Assembly (NCBI GenBank): GCA_001692895.1 | Contig: KV748248.1 | Coordinates: 62,001 to 126,000, forward strand | From: Cenococcum geophilum 1.58 | Lineage: Eukaryota > Ascomycota > Dothideomycetes > Gloniales > Gloniaceae | Reading direction: 5' to 3' | DNA length: 64,000 nucleotides | Shown: in pieces, positions 34,801 to 46,050 of the stretch | Numbering within the stretch: position 1 is the first letter of the stretch | Layout: every line of letters starts with the position of its first letter | Notes under the pieces: generated by a model | What the model was told of the DNA's origin: nothing | The model's database searches: none | The model's input: only the letters and a program-made list of their open reading frames with translations | Program-made: the position numbers and the translations under genes

Positions 34801-36172
34801 TTATAGAGCCTACCCAAAAATAAGCAACCTAGGCCCTCCTGCCCCGTCTATTACGGAATAAGCAGCTATAATACGGAAGGCAATAACTGAAATAGTCAAA
34901 TTACGGGCCAAATAAGCTATTAATAGCGCCCTATATTACCGCAACGGACCTAATACAACCTTAGTCTACGATCTCCCACTTAATTCTAAAGTCCTTATAT
35001 AGCATAAGAACGGCAACTAGACTGGACCTTATTATCTACTGGCTATAGAAGACGAAATGTGCTGCGTATAACTTCCTAGCGGACTGACTAACTTTAGAAA
35101 CACGTCCGTAAAACCCTACTTTTGGTCCGAAAATACCTATGCCGTTAAACTAGACAAACTAGAAGCACCCGCTAAACTAAATAAACTGGAAGCACCCTTA
35201 CCTACTTTGGAAGTCCCCTAGAAACCTATTAAACCGGCCGTAAAGCGCGGTTAAGGACGCCCCTAAAAGCACCCTGTAACTAAGAACCCCGTAATAAAGA
35301 ATTATCTAACCTCCGCAGGAATATCCGCAAGGCAATCTCCGCCTGTGGATATATCAGTTCTAGTATAGGAAACCCCTTTTACGGACTTATAACGTAAAGA
35401 GATCAACGGACTACTTAAAAAGGGCGTCTTTGCGGTTATAACGGAGAGAGACATTTCGCAAGGCGTCCGTATATTTAACTCACGCTTTATTAACAAAATT
35501 AAGCACCCTAGTACTAATAAAGCTTTAAAAAATCAAGGCTTATTATATAAGCCTATAATACCTAAGGAAAGGACTTAGTTCTTACGCAATCGCCTATAAT
35601 TTAATAAGTTAGTTAATGGATTATACTAGCACTTATGCCCGGACTATAGCAAAGCAAACCCGTAGCTCTTTACCTACGGGATATCTTGCAAGCCTATATG
35701 CAGTCTAATACCTACCTAAGTAGGGACATCTTTATACAGCTACCCCCCAAGCTTAACCTACAACTAGGAACAATCCTATAGGTTGTAAAACCTCTATACG
35801 GAGTACCAGAAGCTAGAAACCATTAGTTTAAGACATACCACTAGCACTACGTTAGTAAACTTAAAATGGAACAGTTAACCTACAACCCCTACCTCTTATA
35901 CACCCCATTAAACGGCCTTAGTATTATTAAACTCTAAACTAATAATACCCTTTTCCTAGCAGACCAAACCTTTACGGACGCTAAAGAAACTAAACTATAA
36001 AAGGCAAAGTTCTTAGTAAAGCTATAAGAGCAGTTAACTAAGCAGACTCCAATTAAGTTTAATAGAGGCTTAATTATATAAAAGGGCAACCTAATTAAGC
36101 TAACTTAGGAACGCTAAGCTTAAAACCTAAAGCCTATTATAGCAAAGCCTACGGACCTTACTAGTTCCCGGG
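31889..36172 (+). pseudogene. Ty1/Copia gag-pol polyprotein, 3'-truncated
   Basis: It opens MADISK at 31889. The gag part contains in-frame minisatellites (about 32395-32575) and a knuckle KCFVCGKEGY near 33338-33380. The protease shows FYSVIINIGTSKKSTAG near 33730-33775, where DTG has become NIG. The integrase begins HRLYRCFGHLLAEKLYRVLK near 34171, followed by YLTKYCSFCQKYGRSPG and HLVYIDIIYING. The reverse transcriptase shows FTDL.RKEINGLLKKGVFAV near 35380, then LNLQLGTIL.VVKPLYGVPE. Its two catalytic Asp are now NN at 35941-35946 (QTNNTLFLAD). Homology stops after TDLTSSR at about 36170, so RNase H and the 3' LTR are missing. Confidence 0.88.
32395..32575. repeat. Two minisatellites inside Copia gag
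   Basis: About three copies of a 30-bp unit (AAATACGGACTATAATACCC and ten more bases) are followed by about five copies of a 15-bp unit close to CTATATATCCGCAAG. Both are multiples of three and in frame with gag. The Ile/Tyr/Ser/Leu-repeat open frame on the opposite strand is an artefact of this array. Confidence 0.8.
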
Positions 36173-37137
36173 CTTTTGTCCTTCTAAACTTAGTCTGCCC
36201 TACTACTGCCCTGCTACTGCCCTCTACTACCTATTACTGCCCTCTACTGCCTACTACTGCCCTATTACTACCCTGCTACTACCCTACTACTACCCTACTA
36301 CTACCCTACTACTACCCTACTACTACTTACTACTACTTACTACTACTGTTATACTATTTTACTATTTTACTATTTTACTATTTTACTATTTTACTATTTT
36401 ACTATTTTTATTATTACCCTTACTACCTTTACTACTCCCTTTTTAACTACTAAAATAACTTCTTTTTTATTACTTATAATTTATCTTTATTTCCTAATTT
36501 ATAGCTATATTTATTACTACTTATATACTATTTTTTACTAATACTTTAGTTACTAATTTATTATTATTACTACTATTTCTACCTTATTAAGATTATTATT
36601 ATTATTATCTATTTATCTTTTTTATTAATTATTATATTAGTTTATTAATTTTAATACTATATTATAACTATTTTTATTTTTATTTTTACCTTTATTTCTA
36701 TTTACAGTACTATTACTATATTAATTCTTTTTTAATTTACTAACTTTACTACTTTAGCTATAGCTATAACTTTTATTTTTACCTTTATTCTAATTTTATA
36801 TAGTACTACTTTTACTATTATAAAGAGTACTTTATATTATAGAATACATTTTATATTTAAAATTAAATTCTCCTTTTAAAAATGTTATATAAGATAATTA
36901 TATATACTAAAGACCCTACTATAAGGACTATTATAAAGGCTATTAATATTTTTATATATATTTATATAAAGTAGAAATTAAAAAATTAAAAAATATTAGA
37001 GTATTAAAGCTTTAACTGCCCTTTACTGCCCTACTACTACCCTACTACTACCCTACTACTACCCTACTACTACCGCACTACTACTATACTATTATAGAAT
37101 TTATATAGCTACCTTTATATAATAATCGCGTAATATA
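36173..37137. repeat. CTACTACTACC minisatellites around an AT-rich core
   Basis: 36180-36355 is an imperfect 10/11-bp array of CTACTACTGCC/CTACTACTACC. 36350-36415 is about seven copies of the 8-bp ACTATTTT. 36430-37000 is A/T-rich DNA without a gene. 37013-37090 repeats the CTACTACTACC array. The tract abuts the broken end of Copia and continues, beyond the inserted Gypsy-2, into the (CTA)n tract at 44.88 kb. It is probably the 5' region of the Helitron or its host DNA. Confidence 0.75.
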
Positions 37138-37142
37138 GATTT
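37138..37142. repeat. Gypsy-2 target-site duplication GATTT (left)
   Basis: GATTT recurs at 44797-44801, directly after the right LTR. Confidence 0.88.
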
Positions 37143-37513
37143 TGTTACAGGACACCCCCATAACACCTTGCATACGTCCACCTGTTTTTACCAACTTAAC
37201 AATTAAAGACTAACCGCAAAATGGCAATCTAACGGCAATCTAATGGCAATCTAACGGCAATTTATAGCATTCTACTATATTCTGCCAAGTTCTACTAAAT
37301 TCTGCTAAGTTCTGCTAGGACTATAACCTAAACCCTATTCCGCCTTATATACGTATTAACTAAGCAACTAAGTTAACGATATATGCCCTTTCTTCCCGTT
37401 TTCCTACCTTCTCTCCTTACGCAATATCTTAATTTTATTACATAGTTTATATATATAGCTTAATAATATCTACTTTGCTATATATTATTGTCGCTTATAC
37501 TTACTCCGTAATA
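37143..37513 (+). repeat. Gypsy-2 5' LTR
   Basis: It starts TGTTACAGGACACCCCC and ends TTACTCCGTAATA (formerly TAACA). It contains two internal arrays: about four CGGCAATCTAA units and about four TTCTGCCAAG/TTCTACTAAA units (37210-37320). Confidence 0.9.
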
Positions 37514-38073
37514 CTATATTACGTTAAACCTATACTACCTCGCCCCGCCTAATATACAGAATAACCTAGAAGCCCCTATATCTATAACTAACTTACGCAA
37601 TATATTTACCGAATAAATAAAGGGCCTGCAATAGGCCTTTATAGATGCCCTTACTTAGTAAGAAACTTAATACTAAGAAATAATTAGATCCCTAAGAAAA
37701 GAAATTAAAGAGATCCGCCGTAACCCACCGTCTGCTACACTATTGCCCCCACCTGTTCCTACTAGTGTTAACCTATAAGTACTAAATAGAGAAGACTTGT
37801 CTAGAACTAACTCCTTAACCCTAAATTCGCCAATTAGTGCCTCTGTAAAGAAGCTAACTAAACGTCTCCCTAATCCTCCCGCCTATTTAGGTAAAAGAAG
37901 CAAACTACGCTTCTTCCTTAACTAACTTAAGAACAAGCTAAACGGTAATATTAACCGCTACCCTACCCCTAATAGTTAACTACGTTATACTATAAGCCGT
38001 CTAATAGGAGACGCCGCGGAAACTATGTACCTATTTTAGCTAAACACTATAGAAGAACTAGTTACCATACTAG

Positions 38074-38086
38074 AAGCATTTTATAG
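38074..38086. repeat. LINE-2a target-site duplication, left
   Basis: AAGCATTTTATAG, repeated at 39848-39860. The first two A are ambiguous with the poly(A) tail. Confidence 0.88.
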
Positions 38087-39847
38087 TGGAAAAGCAAATC
38101 TAGAGACTACCTACTAGCTAGGTACCAATCTCTACAAAATGAGGCCCTAAAACTAGTTCTAGGAGCGTTTAAAGGATCTCCAAGCCAAGCTATAGAGATT
38201 GAAGCTTCTACTCCTCCCCCTAGAATTAGATTTGAAAAGCTTTGCAATAACTACGCATTAAGAATCCTAAAATTTAAGGAAAATTACGCAATTAAAAAGG
38301 CCTATATAGAAGAGGTTAATAAAGATAGGGACGAACTAGCAGCTAGTTCTAGCTCTAATTCTAGCCCTAAAAACTCTACTATAAAGCACCTCTTACAGCC
38401 AAAAACACAGCTACTATCTCTAACCACTAGAGTTTAGAAGCTAATCCAAAATTGGAATATAGAGAGAGTCTCTCTAAACTGGCAAAAACCGTGGTCTCCT
38501 CCTATTCCCGCTTTCTTTTCTATCTCTAAGGGTAGTAAAGAAGAAGCTGCACAAGAACATCTAAGACTAGTAGAAAATCTANAAGAATCCCTAAAGTGGG
38601 ACCTAGTAGATATATACTATACAGATGGCTCTAAAGACAATAAATTTAATGTAGCAGCCGTATGCAAAATAGGAGAGAGAAATAGGATTAAATATGCAAC
38701 AAACTAGAATCTAGGGCCCTATATGGAAATTATAGACGCAGAGCTTTATGCAGTCTATAGGGCCCTAGAACACCTAAAACAATAAGACTAGAAGAGAAAG
38801 GTTTATATCTTTATAGATAGCCAAGCGGCTATTAAGAGATTACAGCTTAATCTCTTACAGGAGGGCAAGAACTAGTCTTTAAAATTACGCAAAGCTGTTC
38901 CTATCTAGCTAGCAGGAATATCTCTATTAACTTCTATTAGGTCCTAGCCACCTAGGAATCTACGGAAATAAAATAGCAGATAAACTAGCTAAAAAGGGGC
39001 CTCTCTAGAAGAAAATAAAATCTTTTTATTCTTCTTTAGCCTACCTGGGGAAACGAGCAAGAGAAAAGATACTAGGAATAGTGGAAAAACAATTTGGCAA
39101 CAGAATAAAGTAAAGGAAAACACTATACTAGAATCTGTAAGGAAACTACCCTTTCTCTTTTAAACTACTAAGGATAAATATCCCTAAAAAGCTATAATCA
39201 GCTTTCTTTCAACTAAAACTAGGAAAAGGCTTCTTTAAATCCTTCTCTAAAACAATAGGGAAGGATAAAGAAGGTAGATGCTTTAAGGACTNTANCNCGG
39301 TACAAACCCCTACGCACCTCTTACTAGAATGCAGACTACATTNGGAAGATAGAAAGGAAATNCAAAGACAAATANGCTCTTCTCTCTNCTTAGAGAAGCT
39401 TTTTTGTACAAAGAAAGGAAGAAGGGCGCTTTTTCTATTCTTAAGTAGGACAAAAATAGCTACTGGGAAGTGGCTAAGAGCAGAAGGATCTCTAGAAGGA
39501 GGNAACTCCTACTAAAGTCCTAGTAGATAGACTATAGAAAGCAAAAGGACAGAAATAAACTATAAAAAGGACAAGGACAGGCGTTAGGATTATTTATAAT
39601 TTTATTCTAATTTTTTCTATTATTTTCCTATCGTTTTCTTACTACCTAATAGTTATTAGCAACCTAGTATCTTACTAGGAAGCTGTAAATCCCTAATTTA
39701 GGGATTTATAAACTACTAGAACATAGCTACTAGTATATATTAAGCTGCCTAGAAAGGATTCATATATATAGAACTATAGCGCCATAGCCTAGAGGCTGCA
39801 TGCGCAGTATTGTACGTAGTATAATACAACGGATATTTTAAAAAAAA
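38087..39847 (+). mobile_element. 5'-truncated LINE-2a with poly(A) tail, in Gypsy-2 gag
   Basis: A 1.76-kb 3' fragment of a LINE of a different family from LINE-1. It carries the end of ORF2 with an RNase H domain and a C-terminal knuckle, about 300 bp of 3' UTR and a terminal A-run (39838-39849). A 13-bp target duplication brackets it. It is much less RIPed than its host element. N bases occur at 38582 and between about 39290 and 39510. Confidence 0.9.
38125..39515 (+). pseudogene. LINE-2a ORF2 C-terminal part with RNase H
   Basis: The frame shows LQNEALKLVLGAFKGSPSQA, then a thumb/connection region, then an RNase H domain at about 38615-38860. The catalytic acidic residues of RNase H are all visible: DGSKDNKFNVAAV, AELYAVYRALEHL and VYIFIDSQAAI. 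The C-terminal knuckle reads CFKD...VQTPTHLLLE followed by C (about 39279-39335). There are far fewer stop codons than in the other elements, plus apparent frame changes after about 38880. It is a 5'-truncated copy, so it lacks endonuclease and most of the reverse transcriptase. Confidence 0.85.
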
Positions 39848-39860
39848 AAGCATTTTATAG
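39848..39860. repeat. LINE-2a target-site duplication, right
   Basis: AAGCATTTTATAG, after which the Gypsy-2 gag frame continues at once. Confidence 0.88.
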
Positions 39861-40639
39861 CGACCCTAACCGAATTATAATAGTATAAAGGAAACTAAAT
39901 AAGATAATATATAGCTCTAAGAGCTTCCTATTATACTTTACTAAGTTCTATTACTATACTAAAGAGATTAAATAAAATGAACCCGCCTTAATTAATCGCC
40001 TAGTAGAATCCTTAAACTCTAAACCAAAGGCTTCCCTTATAGGAGTTAAACTGCTAGATACCCTTACTACCTACGCCAATATTATTAACGGCCTATATAA
40101 CGATATACTACGCCTTGCCCTAAAACATACACCTTAATACTTTGCCCTTTAGCCGTTTAAGACCCGCAAGGACCTAGACGCTATAAATATTAACGCTAGA
40201 ACCCTCTCTTACGCCCTAAAAGAATCTACTAAATATGAACAATATATTAAATATAGCCTTTATTTTAAGTGCGGAAGCAACACTCACATCTTAAGTTACT
40301 ACTCTGTCCCCTTACCTAAAATAAATATTTAAACAGCTAGTATAGGCGGTGTACCACTATTCTAATTATATAAAAGGATAACTAGTATAAGTAACTAATC
40401 GCCTTAACTAAGCTCTGTTTACTAACCCCGATTATTATCTGGTTCTAACTCGTTATATAGTAAGTACTACTTATAAGGATAAAACTATAACCGATACGCT
40501 ATAAGAACTCCGTCCTAATTACCTCTAAAAGGAAGGTCCTAGAGCTAAGTCGCTCTCCAGAACGGCTCTGCCTTAAGATCTCGTTAAATACTTTGGATAT
40601 TATAAACTCTAACTCTTAGAATTGTAGTATAACCGTTAA

Positions 40640-43600
40640 TTACCACCTATAGTAGAACAATTAACGGGTTAGTGCTTAAGTCTTAATTAATATAGGAGCT
40701 AGTGGTATAGGATTTATTAACAAGATCTTTATATAAGATAATGGTTTTACCCTAACCCCCCTTAACCGGCATATTAATGTATTTAGATTTAATGGCAAAC
40801 GTACTCTCTTAGGCCGTATTACCTACGTAGTATTCCTAAGACTTTAATACTTAAACCACGAAGAACTAATTAGGCTTTTTATTACCACCCTAGGTCACTT
40901 AGTAATCCTTAGATAACCCTAGATAAAGCTATATAAGGTGACCATTAATTAGAACAACCTTAAGCTTTTATTTACCGCCTCCTGTTGCAAGTAGAAGTGC
41001 CTTATAACTTACTACTTAGACCTAAAACCGAAATCTAAAAATTCCACCGAACCCCATAAACAGACCCTAAGTACTACACTACCCCGCGCTAAGCAAAAGC
41101 TTAAGCTTACTATATAAAAGTACTAAAAGGACTAGTACTCTACTATAAAGAGCATACTTAAAGAACCCAAACCTAAATCTAATACTAACTCCGTACCTAA
41201 TACCAACTCTGTATTTAATACTAAACCTAAAGCTAAATAGAAAGCTATATAAGAAACTAGAGACAATCCGAGCGAGCTTGGTACCCTAAATATCCGCATA
41301 ATTAGAGCTACCCTACTAGCGCAACTTGCTAAGAAACCTGAGTATATAATCTTCGCTATTACAATAGCCGATATTAAGAAAGCCTTAGTACTAAAGAAGC
41401 ATACTAACCCTGCCACGAAGGTACTAGTAGAGTATTATTATCGCCTAGATGCATTTTTATAAAAGGAAGCTAATAAGCTACTAGAATACCGACTATATAA
41501 CTATAAGATTATACTTAAAGAAGGAAAGCAGCCCGAATTTGGACCCTTATATAGAATATCCTAAAATAAACTCTAAGTGCTATAAAAGTATTTAGACAAG
41601 AACCTAAGTAAAGGATTTATTAGAGTAAGCTTATCGCCTATAGCCGTACTAGTAATCTTTATTAAGAAACCTAGCGGCAGTTTACGCTTCTATATAGACT
41701 ACTAAGCTCTTAACACTGTTACCATTAAGAACTAATATCCAATCCTGTTAATATAAGAGACGCTAAACCGACTAAGTAAGGCTCGTTATTACATAAAGCT
41801 TAATATTATCTCTGTATTTAACTATCTCCGTATTATAAAAGGAGATAAATAGCTTACTGTATTTCGTACCTAATATGGACTATTTAAGTACCTAGTAATA
41901 CCCTTCGGCCTTATAAACGCTCTAAGCTTATTTTAATATTATATAAATAACACCCTACGCCCCTACCTGGACATCTTCTATACTGCTTATATTAACGACA
42001 TCCTAATATATAGTAATAGCCTAACTAAATATCGGAAGTATGTTGATTTTGTTCTATAAGCCCTATATAGAGCTAGTCTATAATTGGATATAGATAAATA
42101 CAAGTTTTATAAAACGGAAGTTCTATACCTTAGACTCCTTATTTTTATAAACGGTATATAAATAGACCTAAAGAAAGTTAAAGTAATTGTAAACTAGTAA
42201 GAACCTAAGAACGTTAAGGATATAAAAGCCTTTATAGGGTTTACTAATTTCTACTAATAGTTTATTAATAACTTCTCTACCCTAGTTTTACCCCTTATAG
42301 CTTTAACCTAAAAGGATAAAGTCTTTATCTTTAATAAGGAATATAAGAAGGCCTTTACCTATTTAAAGGTTATATTTACTACTATACCTATACTCTAATA
42401 CTTTAACCTAAACCAAATAAGTATTATAGAAGCTGACTTATTTAACTATGTTACTAAAGGCATCCTATCTTAATATAATAAGGATGGAGTATTATACCCT
42501 ATAGTATACTTCTTAAAACGACTAAGCCCAGCTAAATATAACTACGAGATCTACGATAAGGAATTATTAGCTATTATTAGATATTTTAAATAATGGCGAC
42601 CTAAACTAGAAGGCGCTAGATTTCTAATTAAGGTCCTTAGTGACTATAAAAACCTATAGTACTTTATAACTATAAAACAGCTAAGTTATTATTAGGCCCG
42701 CTAGTTAGAATATTTATCTTATTTCCGATTTTTAATTATATACTGCCTGGGCATTTAAGGTTAGAAGCCTAATGCCCTAACCTAACGCTTATAAGACGCG
42801 CCAGCCCTAGAAAAAGCACGCTCTTATTAAAATTAGACCCTACTTTACCCTAAACTATTTAACCCTCCTACTAAAGACCTTATAGTACACGTCCTTAAAA
42901 TAACTAATTAATTAATTAAATAGATTATAGTTAACGAATACCTAAATAACGAGTTTATCTAAGAGACGCTTAAGCTAATACACAATGGCATTAGACGCTC
43001 TAAAAAGATTTCTTTAAGTAAATATAAAGCCCGTGGAAACCGCTTATATTACCGGAACCGCCTAGTTATACCTAACTATAACGAACTTAAGCTTAAGCTC
43101 CTTAAACACGTATACAATTTACTAGTAGCCGGCCACTTAAGCTAAGAAAAAACCCTAGAACTACTCTAACGAGAATACTATTAGCCGAATATATATAATA
43201 TAATATAAAGATATATCTCTAGCTGCCATATCTACTAACGAGCTAAAGCTTCGTATAAGACGTATAATGGCCTCCTAAAGCCACTACCTATTCCGGACCG
43301 AAGATAGAAGGATATCTTAATTAACTTTATTGTTGACCTCCCTATAAGTAAAGGCTGTATAAATATTATAGTAGTTATAGATTAACTATTTAAGATAAGG
43401 CACTTAATCGCCTGCCCTAATATATTAACGCTTACCGTTACCTAACTATTTCTAAACCACGTATAGAAACTCCACAAACTCCCTAAAACAATTATCTCCG
43501 ATAAAGGTAGCTAGTTTATCTCTATATTTTAGAAAGAATTAACTACCTAACTCCGCATTAAAGCACTACTATTTATTATATATTACCTAAAAATAGACGG

Positions 43601-44409
43601 TTAAACGGAACGTGTAAACGCTATAATAGAATAGTATATTTGGATATATACGTCATATCTATAAGATAACTAGATTAACTAGCTTACATTTACTAAGTTT
43701 ACTATAAATAATTCCGTCTTAGAAACTATAAAGGTCTCCCCGTTTTTAGCTAATTACGGCTAGCACCTATAAATAGGTTTTAAACCTTTTAGTAATATTC
43801 CTTACCCTACTTATTACGCCTTATAAGTTATAAAAGTAAATAAATTTGTAAAGAAGATAAAGGAATTATAACGGTTTCTTACTAATGAAATAATATGGGC
43901 CTAATCTGTTTATAAAGCTATAGCGAATAAGAAACAAACCCTAGTACTAGCTTACTAAATTAGTGACTTTATCTGGCTAAATATAAGAAACCTAAATACG
44001 AAACGACCTATTAAGAAACTTAATTAGAAGAACGCTAGCCCTTATAAGATTAAGAAGGTTGTTTTCTCTTACGCCTACTAACTAAAGCTCCCTGATACGG
44101 TTAAAATCTACCCTATATTCTATACGTCAGTCTTCCGCCCTACTACTTTTATATTAGATACCCTGCCTAAATAAATATAAGACCCTCCCCTACTAGTTAA
44201 AGTAGATGGTAAGAACGAGTACTTTATTAAAAGAATTAATAACATTAAGTACGATAAACGGAAACGCTAGTATATATACCTTATAAAATAGAGAGGCTTT
44301 ACTAAGCTCTTATGGGAACCCGTTAACTCTATAAAACTTATATAAGCCGTAAAAGACTTTTATAAACTCCACCTAGAACTACTATAGCCCTATCTCGCAG
44401 AAGCTTAAG
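40640..44409 (+). pseudogene. Gypsy-2 pol: protease, RT, RNase H, integrase
   Basis: Protease: LINIGASGIGFINKIF near 40690 (normally DSGA). Linker: Lys/Pro-rich. Reverse transcriptase at about 41500-42150: EFGPLYRISQNKL, then [31 protein letters not shown] and TAYINDILIYS at 41985-42015, with YADD now YIND. RNase H/connection: [20 protein letters not shown] and SDYKNLQYFITIKQLS at about 42550-42690. Zinc-binding: HVYNLLVAGHLSQEKTLELL. Integrase: RRQKDILINFIVDLPISKG, then LHKLPKTIISDKGSQFISIF and KIDGQTERVNAIIEQY, ending with a chromo-like tail. A 94-codon minus-strand open frame at 41132-41416 is antisense shadow. Confidence 0.92.
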
Positions 44410-44425
44410 TTTAAAAGGGGGGTAC

Positions 44426-44796
44426 TATTATGGGATACCCCTGTGACACCTTGTACACGTTTACCTATTTCTACCAACTTAGCAATTAGAGACTAACCGT
44501 AAAATAGTAATCTAACGGTAATCTAATGGCAATCTAATGGCAATTTATGGCATTCTGCTATATTCTACTAAGTTCTACCAAATTCTGTTAAGTTCTGCTA
44601 AGACTACGACCTAAACCCTATTCTGCCCTATATATATATTAACTAAGCAACTAAGTTAACAATATATGCCCTTTCTTCCCGTTTTCCTACCTTCTCTCCT
44701 TACGCAACGTCTTAATCTTATTATATAGTTTATATACATAGCTTAATAATATCTACTTTGCTATATATCATCGTCGCTTATACTTACTCCGTAACA
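44426..44796 (+). repeat. Gypsy-2 3' LTR
   Basis: It starts TATTATGGGATACCCC (formerly TGTTA) after AAAAGGGGGG, a good polypurine tract at 44413-44422, and ends CTCCGTAACA. Confidence 0.9.
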
Positions 44797-44801
44797 GATT
44801 T
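44797..44801. repeat. Gypsy-2 target-site duplication GATTT (right)
   Basis: Matches 37138-37142. Confidence 0.88.
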
Positions 44802-44850
44802 ATATAATTAATTACATGACGTATATTAATAATAGCTATTTACGTCATTA

Positions 44851-44941
44851 TTGTTATCTTCTTCCTTAAGTAATAGCACTACTACTACTACTACTATTAC
44901 TACTGCTGCTGCTACTACTACTACGTCTTCTACTTCTGCTC

Positions 44942-44972
<31 letters not shown>

Positions 44973-46050
44973 CGCTACTACCACTACTACCACTACTACT
45001 ACCACTGTTACTACTACCGCCGCTACCACTACTATGTCCGCGCCTAGCTGCCGCTTCTTATCCTTACCGCCGCTGTCTTAGGCTAGGGTACCTACGCGTA
45101 AGACTTTAGTCCTAGTAGATAAGCGTGCTAGTAAGTATTAGTACTATAAAAGAATTTAAAAATTTAAGAATTTAAGAAGATATTAATATATAAATAGCTA
45201 CTATAGCTACTACTACTGCCAGACCCTTCCCCGCTACCGCTGCCGCTCCTACTACCTCTGCTACCCCTACTACCGCTATTCCCCCCCTAGCCAGCTTTAC
45301 GGCCGTAAATTAGCCCATTACTCTCTCGCCCTAAAATCCCTTACCTACCGTACTTACCGCCGCTATTAAAGCCGTTACTACTAATACGGCTATAATGCGG
45401 GCGCTACGTCCCCTACTACGCGTCTAGGGTGTGTCTTTATAGTAGGCTTTTAGCTTAGGTAAAGCTCCTAGGGTCTATTAGGGGGTCCGCCTTAAGGCTA
45501 GGGCCCTAAATATAGAGGCCGCCCTAGCGTAAAGCCGGGGTACGGTAGCCCTATAGGCTTATACATTATATATATAGGGCGGCAGCCTATTTATAAAGTA
45601 TATACTAGTCGCCGGCTAGTTACGCGGTAGCTATACTAACTACTATTATAGTAGTAAGGGGGCGCGCTACTCCTTCCAGGCCTATAAGTTAGTAAGGTAA
45701 ACGGTAAAAAGTAATAGAGATAATAGCGTTTGCCTCCGCCGTAGCTACTACCGCTACTACCACTACCCTACTAGTCCGCCGCGGCGGCCCTTCCTTCCGC
45801 GCCCTAGCCCCTCCCGCTACCGCCGCCGCCGCCGCTAATAATAACGACGACGACGACGATAAGGAGGAGGAGGAGGAGGAGAAGGAGGGGGAGGAAGAGG
45901 AAGAGGCCCTACCTACCCGCGCCTATTCCCGCTCTATACGGCTCCGGCGGATTATAGAGCTATACTATAACTTAGCGGTTCTATATAAAGAGGAGGCGGA
46001 GGATAATGAGTAGAGAGGGGGGAAGGGGAAGAGGGGGGGGGTTTAATTTT
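44851..46050 (+). pseudogene. Thr-rich, Cys-cluster-like, acidic-tailed ORF upstream of the Helitron
   Basis: Not recognised with certainty. The N-terminus is almost pure Thr/Ser/Ala from a (CTA/ACT)n tract (44878-45030), followed by APSCRFLSLPPLS. Around 45555-45690 a block reads YTLYI.GGSLFIKY...LRGSY TNYYYSSKGARY. If Tyr is restored to Cys, this gives a C-x2-C ... C-x2-C ... C spacing similar to a zinc cluster. It ends in runs of Ala, Asn, Asp and Glu (45800-45900) and EDNE near 46010. It lies just upstream of, and collinear with, the Helitron ORF, so it may be a Helitron accessory ORF. The Val-rich minus-strand frame at 44826-45029 is the complement of the Thr tract. Confidence 0.45.

Larger units (their letters stand above)
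37560..40380 (+). pseudogene. Gypsy-2 gag, interrupted by LINE-2a
   Basis: This encodes the capsid/nucleocapsid. Before the insertion it reads LPNPPAYLGKRSKLRFFLT, then RYPTPNS.LRYTISRLIGDA and EELVTILEAFY at about 38080. After the LINE it resumes as GDPNRIIIV.RKLNKIIYSS at 39860, then SFLLYFTKFYYYTKEIK and NEPALINRLVESLNSKPKAS. The join ILEAFY-GDPN is the normal fungal Gypsy gag sequence, so the insertion did not remove bases. A knuckle, YSLYFKCGSNTHILSYY (Cys partly now Tyr), lies near 40257-40305. Confidence 0.87.
37143..44796 (+). mobile_element. Complete Ty3/Gypsy element, Gypsy-2
   Basis: A 7.65-kb element with two 371-bp LTRs in direct orientation (37143-37513 and 44426-44796) and the target duplication GATTT. 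Inside are gag, then protease, reverse transcriptase, RNase H and integrase in Gypsy order. A second-family LINE is inserted in gag. The LTRs differ mostly by transitions. RIP damage is dense but milder than in Gypsy-1, so pol reads almost continuously if TAG is taken as Gln. Confidence 0.92.

Noticed and set aside
41132-41416. 94-codon minus-strand frame that looks hydrophobic
   Set aside because: Antisense to Gypsy-2 pol; the hydrophobicity comes from TA-rich complement codons.
44826-45029. Val-rich 67-codon minus-strand frame
   Set aside because: It is the complement of the (ACT)n/Thr tract and has no independent support.
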